This document shows, piece after piece, positions 12,126 to 22,202 of a DNA stretch of 64,000 nucleotides. The position numbers and the translations under genes were made by a program. The stretch comes from Cryptomeria japonica (taxonomy: Eukaryota > Streptophyta > Pinopsida > Cupressales > Cupressaceae): positions 664,452,438-664,516,437 of the forward strand of contig NC_081414.1 in assembly GCF_030272615.1 (NCBI RefSeq). The letters run 5' to 3'. How positions within the stretch are numbered: position 1 is the stretch's first letter; the number at the start of each line of letters is the position of its first letter. The notes under the pieces were generated by a model. That model saw only the letters and a program-made list of their open reading frames with translations. It did not search any database and had not been told where the DNA came from.

Positions 12126-12799
12126 TGTTGCAATCAATCTTAAGAAAGCACTTCAAGGGTCTGGATTTTTGATTGTCTAAAAGAAGACAAGAGCATACTC
12201 TCCTACCTCTCATATTTTTCTAAAACAAGAAAGACAGATTTTGTTCATTAACCAGATAGCAAGTTAGGTGCCTAAAAATGAATTTAAATAATACATGATG
12301 TTTAGTCGATTCTCCTTAGGCAACCTGCAAAGACAACGAATCAGTAGTCATATTGTCTTTGTGCGACAAGCAATATTCTCCAACAATCGTTCTGCAAAAA
12401 CTAGTTAGGCTGTGAAAAATTCTAAGATAAATAGATAAACAATCAGGGTCAGTCATCAGAATAATAAAAAAAATGATAAAATCATGAAATTTGCCTTTTT
12501 ACCAGAGAATACAGAATCGTACGACAAAGTCTTGACTCGTACGAGACAGGATGCAGTATAGTACGAGCCCAGATTGCTGATGATGTCTGCTTGTACGACA
12601 GAGGATTTGTGCTCGTATGACAGAAGATATGCTAGTATGATAGGATATGGAAATTCGTGCAACACCTGCATTTTATCATTCAAGCCTGTGGGAATTGTCA
12701 TACGAGATGTACGGACGAAAAACCAAAAAATCAAAAAACCTAAAAAATAACAAAAATAAAAAAAATCAATCTTGGAGGCCGAAAAAAAGTAGTCTTCGA

Positions 12800-12817
12800 G
12801 CCCCACGGTGGGCGCCA
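12800..12817 (-). other. Element A primer-binding site
   Basis: Minus strand reads TGGCGCCCACCGTGGGGC, four bases inside the end of the 5' LTR. The TGG start fits a tRNA CCA end. I have not assigned the tRNA. Confidence 0.75.
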
Positions 12818-12821
12818 GAAA

Positions 12822-13982
12822 TGTGTGTGTGAAAAAATGAACCTATAGCTGCAAGCACAACACTTAAATTAAGTCATTATATGCATGGTTAGTAATCAAT
12901 AATCAATAAAAATGAACCATAGCAAAGTGACCCATTGCCTTCTAAATGATGTGAGTATAAGATTGCTCTCAGTTTGTTATAAGCAATACCAGTGACTAGA
13001 CTACACCAAGACGAAGGATTTAATCTATATGATATTAAACTATATGGATGCAAGATAAATGAATAATTCAAGCAAAAATAACCAATTCAAGCAACAATGG
13101 ATGCAAGCAATAATGAATGTAAAATGGATGCAAGTAATCTAAAAAAAGCAATAATAATCAATCAATGACTCCAGAGCAAAATCAACATAATAATGATGTA
13201 TTCTCAAAAATCTCCAGGGTGAATTGGAATGAGAGTTGATGACTGAATTTATAGAGAATTACAGATAGATGATGAAAAAGCTCAATTTAGGATTAATTGA
13301 AATAATTGAGAAATCAGGTTGAGTTAACCTTGAGATAGATTCCAATTATAGTTCAATTGAAATGCATTCGAATTAGAAGTCCAAGTTGCATTGGAAAACA
13401 ATAATAAATCAATTCCATGCATTTGTGATAAAAATAGACAATTCTTCAATTTAATCAAGAAAAGAGTCTTCTTAATGCAACTGAACTTCTTTTTCTAAAA
13501 AGCTTTGAGTTCCAATTTAAGAGAATAATTAATAATTCAATTAATTGCTTTTCTGATTTCAAATTCTCAATTTAGAAAAAGAAATAATATCTCAAGTTTG
13601 ATTTCTCTCTTAATTCAATTATTTTTTGTTTTAATTTTCAATTCAACTCTTTGTTTTGTAATAAATTCTTCTTTTTGTAGCAAATTAATTCTTTTTGCAT
13701 GATTGAATGGCAAATTTATTAATTAATTAAATATGCAAAGATATTTAATAAATTAAAATAGGATAATTGATCAAAATGAATATTCTTGGAATGATTCAAT
13801 TAATTAAATAAATATTTAATTAATACTGGGTAATTGATTTTGCCATGTGATATTTGATGATTAAAGAATTAATTATGTGCTCAAGATTGATTTAATTGCC
13901 TTTTGGTTAGGACCTTGGTGATGTTGTCGAGATTAGGGGCCCATGGTTTAGATGACCATTTTTAGGGTATTATAGGTATACA
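12822..13982 (-). repeat. Element A 5' LTR
   Basis: It begins TGTGTG next to the primer-binding site and ends TATACA (minus-strand start TGTATA), about 1.16 kb. The outer edge TTTTTAGGGTATTATAGGTATACA resembles the ends of the other elements (TTTTTAGATGTCTACA). A TATA box (TATAAA) lies on the minus strand at 13248-13253, within TTCTCTATAAATTCAGTC. The outer third is AT-rich with palindromic TTAATTAAATAAATATTTAA words. The partner LTR is outside the window, so the boundary is not confirmed by a target-site duplication. Confidence 0.7.
13248..13253 (-). promoter_or_regulatory. TATA box of element A LTR
   Basis: Minus-strand CTATAAATTC matches the position and context of the TATA box in the element B LTR (CTATAAATTGG at 39358-39363). 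Confidence 0.45.
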
Positions 13983-14193
13983 AGTCCAAAATGTCTTCAT
14001 TTCTAGTTTCCCCAATCTTGCAGTGAATGTAAGCTCGTACATCATCAACATGCAAAACTATGTTCGGAATGAAAGAGAAAGCTCCAACTAGGTTGACCTC
14101 CATGGATTTGTAGGGGTGCTTCGTGAATACAGGATGGGTCCTATCCTTGAACTCAACAACCAGTGGGGTAGAAATGTAAGACGAGGATGACAT
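13983..14193 (-). pseudogene. Element C second ORF, 3' truncated
   Basis: From the Met at 14193 (MSSSSYISTPLVVEF) the frame is open for 70 codons until it runs into the element A LTR. It contains KDRTHPVFTKHPYKSMEVN and FIPNIVLHVDDVRAYIHC. I do not recognise the family. A TATA-like word (minus, 14511-14520) lies upstream. It could be an accessory element ORF or a captured gene start. Confidence 0.4.
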
Positions 14194-14554
14194 TTCAAAT
14201 TTCCAAAAAACCAAACTTAGAAAAGTTCTTCAGAAAAATACTTCATTTTACTGATGGATGCCCTAGATCACTCATCAGATTGCCTTTAGTTCTTTGATCA
14301 CCTTTTTTCTTCAGGTCGAAAACAATTCGCAAAGTGAAGAATGACTCTCATATATTCCCTTTTAACTTTGCAAACCCTAATTTCAGTTTGAAATAAATGC
14401 TCCTCAGATATCCAACTGGATGATCTGTTCAACTACCGGATGCCAAAATCAGCCATCTGAATTCTAGATATCAATTGAAACTCAATTCCTGTCATCTTTA
14501 ATCCATCAACTATATATGTCATCAAGGGTTACTACAAGATTTACATTAGTTTGC
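14194..14554 (-). other. Spacer between element C gag and second ORF
   Basis: No coding sequence seen. Minus-strand ACATATATAG at 14511-14520 is a possible TATA box for the ORF starting at 14193; this is weak. Confidence 0.3.
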
Positions 14555-15810
14555 ATCCCCCTAAGGCCAGAAGCCCTTGTTACTAGATAAAGGTTTTGCA
14601 CCAGATTCAGGCACAGATCCACCATCTTCCTTAGATTCATCCTTCTTTACCCACATTTTCTTATGTTGATCTTTGATATCATCAACCTTTGCCTTTCCCT
14701 TTTCATCTAATTTGTTCTTGTCAATTGGAGTACTATTTTTGCTTCTCCAATAATTTGCAATGTGACCGGTTTTGTTGCATTCTTTGCAAACAACATTATT
14801 CTGTATAGGTCTGAAGCTCATCTGATTCGGTCTTGTCATGCATTGATTAGAGATATGTCCAAACATTCTACATGCATAGAATCTCTTGTTCTGAAAGTTA
14901 TTTATTACTGACCTACACATAATTGACTTGTGTCCAAAATTATTGCATATGAAACACTGACCAGTAAAGGTAGGAACATTATTCACGTTGTTCATCATAT
15001 TATTATTGTTCATCATTCCATTATTCATTCTAATTCTGCATTAACTCACCATATGACCAAACTTATTGCAAGTAAAATATCTAAAATTGAATTTATGATC
15101 ATTAGGTTGCCTTACCAAAGGATTCTTGTTCTTCTTCTGATCAGGTTTTGCATTGCCTTTTTCAGATCCGGAGGATTCACCTTTCTCAAATCCTATGCCT
15201 CACATATCCTTTCCATGTCTCCAACTCTCCAGCATCTCATCAAGCCTTGTTGAATTGGCTTTGAATTTGGCTTTGTATTCATTGAAAGTAGAAAGTTCAT
15301 CACTCAAGGTAGCAATCTTTCTTTCAAGTTCTTGACCATTATTCCTTGATTGTGTCAGCTCAAGCTTCAATTGATCATTCTCATAGGTAAGCCTGAAGCA
15401 TTTGTTAGCTCTTTCCTTCAATGATTGTGCCAGATTCTCTTCATTCTTCTTCCGGTCCCCAATCTCCTTAGTCAACCTCACCACAATGGATTGCATCTCA
15501 TTCTTTAAAGCAACATTCTCTCTCTCAAGCTTGTTAACTTCATCGGCTTTGTCCTAGAATTCCATGATCTGATCCTCTTTCTCCTTCAACTTGTCCATTA
15601 ATTCCTACCCATTTTCTCTATAGAAACTTGCTTGATCCTTTAGCTCAATACTGAATTCATTAGTAGCACTCAGGTTCTTCTTCAAGCTATAGATTTAATT
15701 TCTAGTTGCATCAAGATCCTCAAGTGTCACATTGAGTTGTCTGTGAAAACCAGAATCCATTAAATCAGTCTCCCAGATCTTTCTCAAGCAGTTAAGCTTC
15801 CTTAGAAGAA
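14555..15810 (-). pseudogene. Element C gag with coiled coil and zinc knuckles
   Basis: The N-terminal half (about 15200-15800) is Leu/Glu/Lys-rich with heptad-like patterns (RKKNEENLAQSLKERAN, LKLELTQSRNNGQELERK), consistent with a coiled coil. The C-terminal half carries CCHC zinc knuckles: CFICNNFGHKSIMC, a second FYACRMFGHISNQC, and CKECNKTGHIANYW, whose last Cys is Trp. A degenerate fourth (FTCNKFGHMVS) lies near 15050 beside a TAA stop. An Asn/Met-rich spacer joins them. Gag proteins of Copia elements carry such knuckles for RNA binding. At least two stops disable it. Confidence 0.7.
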
Positions 15811-15826
15811 CTAGTCTTTGATACCA
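15811..15826 (-). other. Element C primer-binding site
   Basis: Minus strand TGGTATCAAAGACTAG resembles the TGGTATCAGAGC primer site complementary to plant initiator Met tRNA, usual in Copia elements. Confidence 0.65.
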
Positions 15827-15828
15827 AT

Positions 15829-16803
15829 TATTAGAATCAGGGATCACTGAGAGGTGGGGGGGATAAATCAGTAATCTACCCAATATCAAATCCACAAACT
15901 TATTTTTTATCCACCAATTAGCAAAGCATATCACAAAATAACATAAACATGCAATAAATAAACCACAGATCCACAACACCAAAAATTTTATGTGGAAACT
16001 AGGAAAGGGAAAATCCACGATGGGGCTGGTACCCCAAATATTCATAAACTATGGCCAAGAGTACATAAATATTATATAGATGGGGAATGCACTTGCATTC
16101 AAGATCATTGCCTAGAGGTCACTGCTCAATTACAATTGCCCAGAAGGTTACAACCTTCAGGGAAGTCTCACCGACTTACAATTTGATTGCAATGAGAAAA
16201 TACAATAAAATGAACTCTCAAGTAGCATCTGATAATGCAAGAATGAGTTATGGTTAAGCACTTAATCTCTGACTATCTTCACTCTGCTAAATACTTTATT
16301 TTTGTCTCAGTTAGCTATTAGATTTTTTGTGAATGAAATGTGCATGTGAAACTACGCTCAATCACACCAAAACTAATCGCAATAGACGTATTACTACGAA
16401 ATCCAATCACCAAATCGATCTTAAATATCTGGTCTTAACACAATATAAATCTTCTTCAAGTCGGCTTCGAGAAGTGTAACATGTAGTACTGAGTGAGCCT
16501 CAATATTGAACACAAACATAGCACCGGACCAAACAACTATTTTCACAGACTTCCTAAGGATCTTCCCATTTACCAAGAACATGAGATAAACCACCAAAAT
16601 TACTGCAATCATTGGAAATCATTCCAGACCAGAACATTATTGGGATACCTTGTTTTAGCGATTAACTGCCTACTGATTGACTCCAACTTCTAGATAAGAT
16701 GAATCACAACTGCTAGATCAAATCTCCAAGAAGAGTTTCCATCAATGTCAACCCTAGACACATAAGAAAGTACCAGAAGTCACCAGATGAGTGTCATTTG
16801 CCA
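15829..16803 (-). repeat. Element C 5' LTR
   Basis: Bounded on the left by the primer-binding site and on the right by a minus-strand TGGCAAATGACACTC start. The left edge is degenerate (TATTAG where TGTTAG is expected). About 975 bp. No partner LTR is in the window, so the limits are approximate. Confidence 0.5.
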
Positions 16804-18041
16804 ATAGGATTTAGCATCAAAGTAAGGTGAATTTGCCTTAGATAGATCAATTGGTTTGATTTGGGGAAGTTTTAACACATTCCATTGTTTCAACTGAGAC
16901 ATAATGCTATGCAAAGATTCATTCAGAGAAGTAAACTCTTTTTCTCTTTTAAAGAACTTAGACAAAGGAGGCACACTTGTAGTGGTTGATTCTTGAGTAT
17001 TGTTGTTGATGTCATTAATTTGATGAATCCTTTGTTTGGTTTGAAATTCATAAACATTTGTTGAGAACTATCACCCTTATCACTCAGAGCCGTGTGAGGA
17101 GATGATTGTTCCAATTTACACATAATCAGTTGATAATTGTGAAGTACTGCGCACAACTATGGAAATAAAGTAAACCCAGTTAAGAGAAGTTTATCCCTAA
17201 TGTATTTTTGTAAATTAGAAAAAAAAATATTTTAAATATCTTGATTGGGCAGGGGAAAATAAATCTAAGAATACACATGCTTATATCTACCAATAAAACC
17301 AATCACTTTTTCTTTAACACCTTGTTTATAATGTATCAAATTAGCCAAAGTAAATTTAGGACTAATGTTACTGTGAAATTGTTGAATAAAAGCATTATCC
17401 AATTATTGAAAACAAGTAATAGAATAAGGAGGCAAAGAACAATATCATTTGCAAATCTCTATCCCTTAATGTTCTAGTAAATAATGTTGCTAACAACCTT
17501 TGATCATGAGCAAAGTCAGTACACAAAGTTTTGGAATGTTTTAACATGAGTTAAGGTTTCACAATTTCCATTATCAAATTCCAATTGAGGGACTTCTACA
17601 TGTTTAGGAGGGATGACTCTAACAATTTCATTAGATAATGGGCTTGCTATATCAAATGTGGGCACATTATACTTGATTGATTCATAGAAGCTATTTGTTG
17701 TTGTAAGGAAGACACTGTTTGGGCTAGACTATTGATTGTAGCTTCAGTAGAAAGATTGAGATTAGACATGTTGGATTGAGAGGTGGAGTAATATTGTTGA
17801 ATGAAGGAAAATATTAAGAACAAGGAGGTGGAATAGTATAATAAGTAGGTGGAGAAGGTTGAGTAACACATGGAAGACTCATAGGAGGAATGAAGGAATT
17901 ATGATTAAAGGAGTTTCCCCCTTGACTAATATTTATAGGTGGTGAGTGTGATTGGGTAAAAAAGGGAACGCTCATTGTAGGAGGAATGAAACAAGAGGTA
18001 TTTACACCATGAATAATGTTTGTAGGTCTATCATCGTAAAT
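16804..18041 (-). pseudogene. Element F gag, downstream part (decayed)
   Basis: Pieces of a Gypsy-type gag read in changing frames on the minus strand. They include a Pro/Ser-rich region (FIPPTMSVPFFTQSHSPP, about 17900-18000), SLAQTVSSLQQQIASMN (about 17690), FAHDQRLLATLF and TLRD (about 17420-17520), and KQGVKEKVIGFIGRYKHV (about 17270-17330). The last two match the retrotransposon gag core. Several frameshifts and stops make this an old copy. Downstream (16780-17156) frames such as PPLSKFFKREKEFTSLNESL may be its C-terminal end. Confidence 0.55.
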
Positions 18042-19664
18042 TGTACACCCTTGCTAGGGTGGTACAATTCCACGCTTAGTTTAGAACCCACCTTAGTGTG
18101 TTTGCATCTTGCATTGTAATTTCCCTTTAAGAATTTAATTAAATATAAATTCATATTTCATCACTCCTCACATCATAGTATTGGGCCCTTTACCCTAAGT
18201 GTGCTTCTTTTTTATTTTATTCCTCCAATAAATCATGAAATCATAAAACCTAATTATGTCCTATTTCAATCTTTAAGGCCCGATTTCGCATAACAAAACA
18301 TCTCAAAGTCAAATATAACTTTGGGATTATCTTTAATATCATCATATCAAACGACCATAAAAATTTCGTGAAAAGTTGGTCAGACCATTTGCTCTTTGCA
18401 CACGGTCCCTGACATTTTTCTCGAAATTTTGGTAGCATAATTTTATGATATTATAATGCTTAACCCAAAAATATTGGTGAGAAATTCAAATCCTAGGTCT
18501 ACATAAAAATGAAATTAAGATTCTTTCTTCATTTGAAGGCATCGAATCTACCGAAACTAAGATCTATTTATGAAAAAAGAAGTTTTTGGCAAAAAGAGCT
18601 AGCGATCACAAGGAGCCTTCTATGTAGTGAAAGAGAAGATTATGTGGAGTCTTAAACAATATTCATCAATATTTCATCAACTATTTGTCAAGAATTCATC
18701 ATCAATTAGGATCCTTGAAGACATTGAAGAATAATAGGAGATCACCGACTGACGATTGGCTTGTACCCCTCCCTTAGGGATTGGGTATGATTTCATGTCT
18801 TTGTATGAGATTCATTGTATCAATTTGGATATTTATATTCATTCTTTAGATCACTTTGCATCATTGATTTAGAGCATTTACTTTGTCAATTACAAGCATT
18901 TAGGGTTTACTCTTTAGGGTTTCTCTAGATTGTTTGCATTCATCAGTTTAGGATCTTGCATACACACAAGGTTATAGCACACACATTTTCAGTACATTAT
19001 CGACTATTTGTGGAGGTGGAAATCACCAAAATAGGGGTTTGACTGAGGCAAACCCCTACATAGCCACCCAAACCCCCTCTTTTCAGTTTCAGGTGCGATT
19101 GCAAGTACCAGAAAGGCTTCCTGGATCAACAAAAGACACAAGGATAGTCCCAAGGCCTCGAACTACCCCAAATACATTAGGGATAGGGGAGTGGTTCCCT
19201 GTTCCTTCCCAGGACAGGAGTGTGGCACCCTATTCTCTCTTAATTTCAGTGAATTTTAACATGGTGAAGGCTTAGGATCTCAGTTTTGCAGCCTTTCAAT
19301 TGTATCTTTTTGTTAAATCTTCAGGGACATGGGCATGGCACCCTATTCCTTGTTATTTTGGCTTAGTTTTTAGTGTCAGGTACACATCCAAATTCCCTCC
19401 CCTTCTCTTCTTTTAGTATCTCAGTTTCAGATCTATAAGTTTCTGCAATTTCAATTCATGTATGCTTCATTGTTCATCTCCTACTCTAGTTGACCAATCT
19501 TTCACATCTTATCTTCATGTTCAACAAGAGGAATAGAAACCCTAAGAGACAATCCTTTGCTCTGTATTTCTCACAAGAATTAGCCAAAGTGAGCTATCTC
19601 CCTAGGCCCTTTCATATTCCCAATGTATTGGCTAAAGTGGGATTATGTCCTAGTCACCCGATCT
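18042..19664 (+). mobile_element. Segment G: plus-oriented LTR plus leader fragment inside element F gag
   Basis: A probable LTR runs from TGTACACCC (18042) to CAGTACA (18996), with inverted ends TGTAC/GTACA. It is followed by about 670 bp with repeated GGTGTGGCACCCTATTC-like words and no coding sequence. The flanks are element F gag. I found no target-site duplication, so this is not a clean solo LTR. The right limit is approximate. Confidence 0.4.
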
Positions 19665-20227
19665 CGCTTTTTCCCCTCCACAATAGGTATAACATTTTGT
19701 GTAGAGGTAGGCATGATGTTTGATGTGAAGGTAGGGATACTAGTCATAGGAGTTGCTAAAGGAATGGAATGATTAACTTGACTAGGAGGTTGTGTATAAC
19801 CTCATTTTTCAACACAACTCTTCATAGGCATTATATTAGAATCCACAATATGAGAAACACCACCCAAGATATCAACACCATATTTATCACTTTGAATCAT
19901 TCATTTTAATCCTTCAATCAATGGGAGAGCTTCACTTTTCAGGTATTCTTGACTCATCCATTGTTGAAGACTGTCAAATTGATTGTCCATCTTTTTCAAT
20001 TGATCAACAAATACCCTAGTTAGTGATTCCTCCTCATTATGAGAATTATCAAGAGGATAAATAGGAATATTTGTAGGATGGGAAGAACCACCAATATCCT
20101 CATTGAAAAAACTAGCCAAATTAGGCTCCATTTCCTCGGTAATTAAACCTTGGGCAGCCTTAATTCTATAACTTCTTCTAACATGGATACTATGTGTAGG
20201 ACTAATAGTAGCGAAACACATGCACAA
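19665..20227 (-). pseudogene. Element F gag, N-terminal part
   Basis: Open from 20227 to 19901 on the minus strand (MEPNLASFFNEDIGGSSHP, then VFVDQLKKMDNQFDSLQQWM). It continues past a stop with SDKYGVDILGGVSHIVDSN and Pro/Thr-rich sequence until segment G. The pattern is that of a plant Ty3/Gypsy gag N-terminus with an acidic, coiled part. The start Met is uncertain; MCMCFATISPTHS begins the open stretch. Confidence 0.55.
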
Positions 20228-21323
20228 AGGGAAGGAAAATGGAAATTTGAAATTTGAAATTTAAAATTAGGGCTGAAAATGACTTCTTAATTTTAAAAGT
20301 TTGAAAGGAGGGAAAAATAAAATTAAAATTAGGGTTGTCCAAATCTAGCCTCAATTAAAATTTTGAGATTTTGAAATGTTGAAAAATTGAAGAAATCAAT
20401 TTAATTTTAAAAATTAGGGTATGTGTAATTAACCACTTAATTTTGAAATTTAAATTGAAATTTGAAATGTTGAAATTCAGATTTGTTTTCGACTTTAGGG
20501 CGACCTAAAATAAATAAAATTTCACAAATCTCTGGAATTGTGCAGACAAGCTCCCAAAATTTGAGGAGAAAAAGTTGAGACCAAGTAGGTAGCAACTTGG
20601 TCTGGCCAACTTTTATCCAAATTTTCAGGGAAACAAGATATTGTGATTTTGATGCGAATTCCAGAAGGATATGGGAATTGGAGATGTCTAGATATGCAAA
20701 AATAAGCCTTGAAGGTCAAAATAGGACACACTTAGGATGTTTGATAAAATGATTCATTGAAAGAACAACAAAAAGGGTACACTTAAGGGTCAATTTTTAT
20801 GATGTTTAGAAGTAAGGCAAGATGCTTCAGATTTAATTGAATCAATTAAATGCTTAAAGGAAAATTTAAATTTGCACAAGATCAAAACAATTCTAAAAAT
20901 TAGGGTTCTCTGCATAAATAGCTTAATTATAAAAAATTAAATTTGAATGTTGTAAAGAGGGAAAGTGAATTTTGAAATTGAATCAAAGACCCAAATCTGA
21001 AAATTAATTCAAGATCTACACAATTGACAAGTTCAATCTTAAAATTAAAAATTAGGGTTTTATGATTTAACCACTTATTTTTTTTGAAAATTGAACATGC
21101 AAATGAAAACTTGAATTATAAAATTGAAGAGTTCTCAGATCTAAAACAATCAATCCAATTTAGACAAATGACAAGCTCAATTTTGAATTTAAAATTTAAG
21201 TTTTGTGAATTAAACCTCTAAATTTTAAAAATTTGCAAGGAAATTAAGCTTGTAAATGAAAATTTGAATTTTAAATTGCATACACTCAAATATAAAAAAA
21301 CAAAAATTAGAATTAAGGGTGTA
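20228..21323 (-). other. Element F 5' leader
   Basis: No gene seen. Very AT-rich DNA with recurring AATTTTAAAATTAGGG and TTGAAATTTGAAATT words, between gag and the primer-binding site. Confidence 0.45.
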
Positions 21324-21340
21324 AGGAGTCGGGTTCACCA
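21324..21340 (-). other. Element F primer-binding site
   Basis: Minus strand TGGTGAACCCGACTCC starts three bases from the LTR edge. It shares TGGTGAACCCGA with the element B site, so the same or a similar primer tRNA was used. Confidence 0.55.
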
Positions 21341-22178
21341 AACTGTAAAGTAAAAAATTAAGGGCTTAGCAAATTCTCCACATGGAAGGGAGGATTCACT
21401 AAGCTCAATTTTCACTTGGGGGGACTTTACATTCAAAAGAGGGGGATGAATCTACTAGATCCAATCCTAAATGATGCAAGGACTAAATAGTAAGTAGATT
21501 GGTTGTGTTTGGAATGCAATTGATCCTCTTTTGTAAGTTGATTAATTGAATTAAGACTAAGTGTTGGAAATCATGACAAATTATGAGAAAATCATGAGCT
21601 ACAGATTCTTGAAGTTTAAGATGATTTGGAGCTCCTCTATGAAATATGCCAAAAATTGCAGGGATTGGGTGTCCAGACCAGGTCCCCCCCAACTTGATCC
21701 TCTGAAATTTCTGCACATCTAAAAGGGTTTTTTTTGTGTTTGCAAATAAAGGTTTATTCTAGTAGTACAACTGTGAACTTGTTTTTTGCACACAAAAGGA
21801 AAGGGAAATGTGTTGGGAATAGGGGTTTTCCTTCAAGTCAAACCTTAGTTTTGGAATTAACCAAGTGGATGAAATAATGTAATTGAAATGACTGAGAGTA
21901 GAAATCCTCCTCTTTGAGGGGATGTTGAATTGACTAAAAATGAAATGCTTATACCTCCTTGTGAAATTTTGCTTGCCTCCACATGGAATTATGATTTCAT
22001 GAAGTAGAATGATGATCTCCTTTTCAATGCTTGAAATACTGACTCTATTGTTGATCCAAATCTTGAAGGAAGACTAAAAATGATCAAGTACTCTTGAATG
22101 ATTGAATGATTGATCACTTGAATGCTTGAATGCTTGATTGAATTTCTTTAGATGTCAAATGAGAGAGTAAATCCCTCT

Positions 22179-22186
22179 TATATACT
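22179..22186 (-). promoter_or_regulatory. TATA box of element F LTR
   Basis: Minus-strand GTATATAAGAGG. Element B inserted a few bases upstream of it, separating it from the rest of U3. Confidence 0.45.
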
Positions 22187-22197
22187 TGCTTGTAGGA

Positions 22198-22202
22198 TTA
22201 AC
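22198..22202. repeat. Element B target-site duplication, left copy
   Basis: TTAAC directly precedes the TGTAGA start of the left LTR. The same five bases follow the right LTR at 40625-40629. Confidence 0.9.

Larger units (their letters stand above)
10454..12799 (-). other. Element A 5' leader (untranslated)
   Basis: No coding sequence is credible. The stretch holds the 39-bp tandem array (11268-11510), scattered CTCGTAYGACA-type words (about 10860-11130 and 12500-12650), and a block of about 100-150 bp conserved with element B (about 11965-12125). Long structured leaders are common in Tat elements. Confidence 0.6.
1..13982 (-). mobile_element. Element A: Tat-lineage Ty3/Gypsy retrotransposon, left part cut by window edge
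   Basis: Gag-pol reads on the minus strand in the order gag, protease, G-patch linker, RT, RNase H, second RNase H, integrase. An antisense PMD gene lies beyond integrase. The 5' LTR is on the right (12822-13982), preceded by a primer-binding site. The 3' LTR and the start of the PMD gene should lie left of base 1. From 9797 down to 2631 one reading frame is kept for about 7.1 kb, broken only by stop codons. A single frameshift sits in gag near 9665. Dual RNase H and an extra antisense ORF are known features of Tat elements. The copy is inactive. Confidence 0.9.
13983..16803 (-). mobile_element. Element C: Copia-like gag element, truncated at left by element A
   Basis: On the minus strand the order is 5' LTR (15829-16803), an initiator-Met-like primer-binding site, a gag with coiled coil and zinc knuckles, then a second short ORF cut by the element A LTR. 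No protease, integrase or RT is seen, so it is either a gag-only (TR-GAG-like) element or has lost pol to the left. Confidence 0.6.
21344..22202 (-). repeat. Element F 5' LTR, left part (split by element B)
   Basis: Starts TGTAAAG beside the primer-binding site. A TATA box lies on the minus strand at about 22179-22186 (GCAAGTATATAAGAGG). The LTR is interrupted at 22202 by element B and appears to resume at 40630, ending at 40927 (ATGTTACA). TGTAA/TTACA would be the terminal inverted repeat. Rejoined it would be about 1.16 kb. Confidence 0.5.

Noticed and set aside
17241-17477. Plus-strand 78-residue open frame
   Set aside because: The opposite strand reads gag-core words (KQGVKEKVIGFIGRY), so this is a shadow.
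18042-18996. Solo LTR insertion in element F gag
   Set aside because: The flanks (TAAAT and TTATC) do not match, and about 670 bp of further foreign sequence follow the LTR end.
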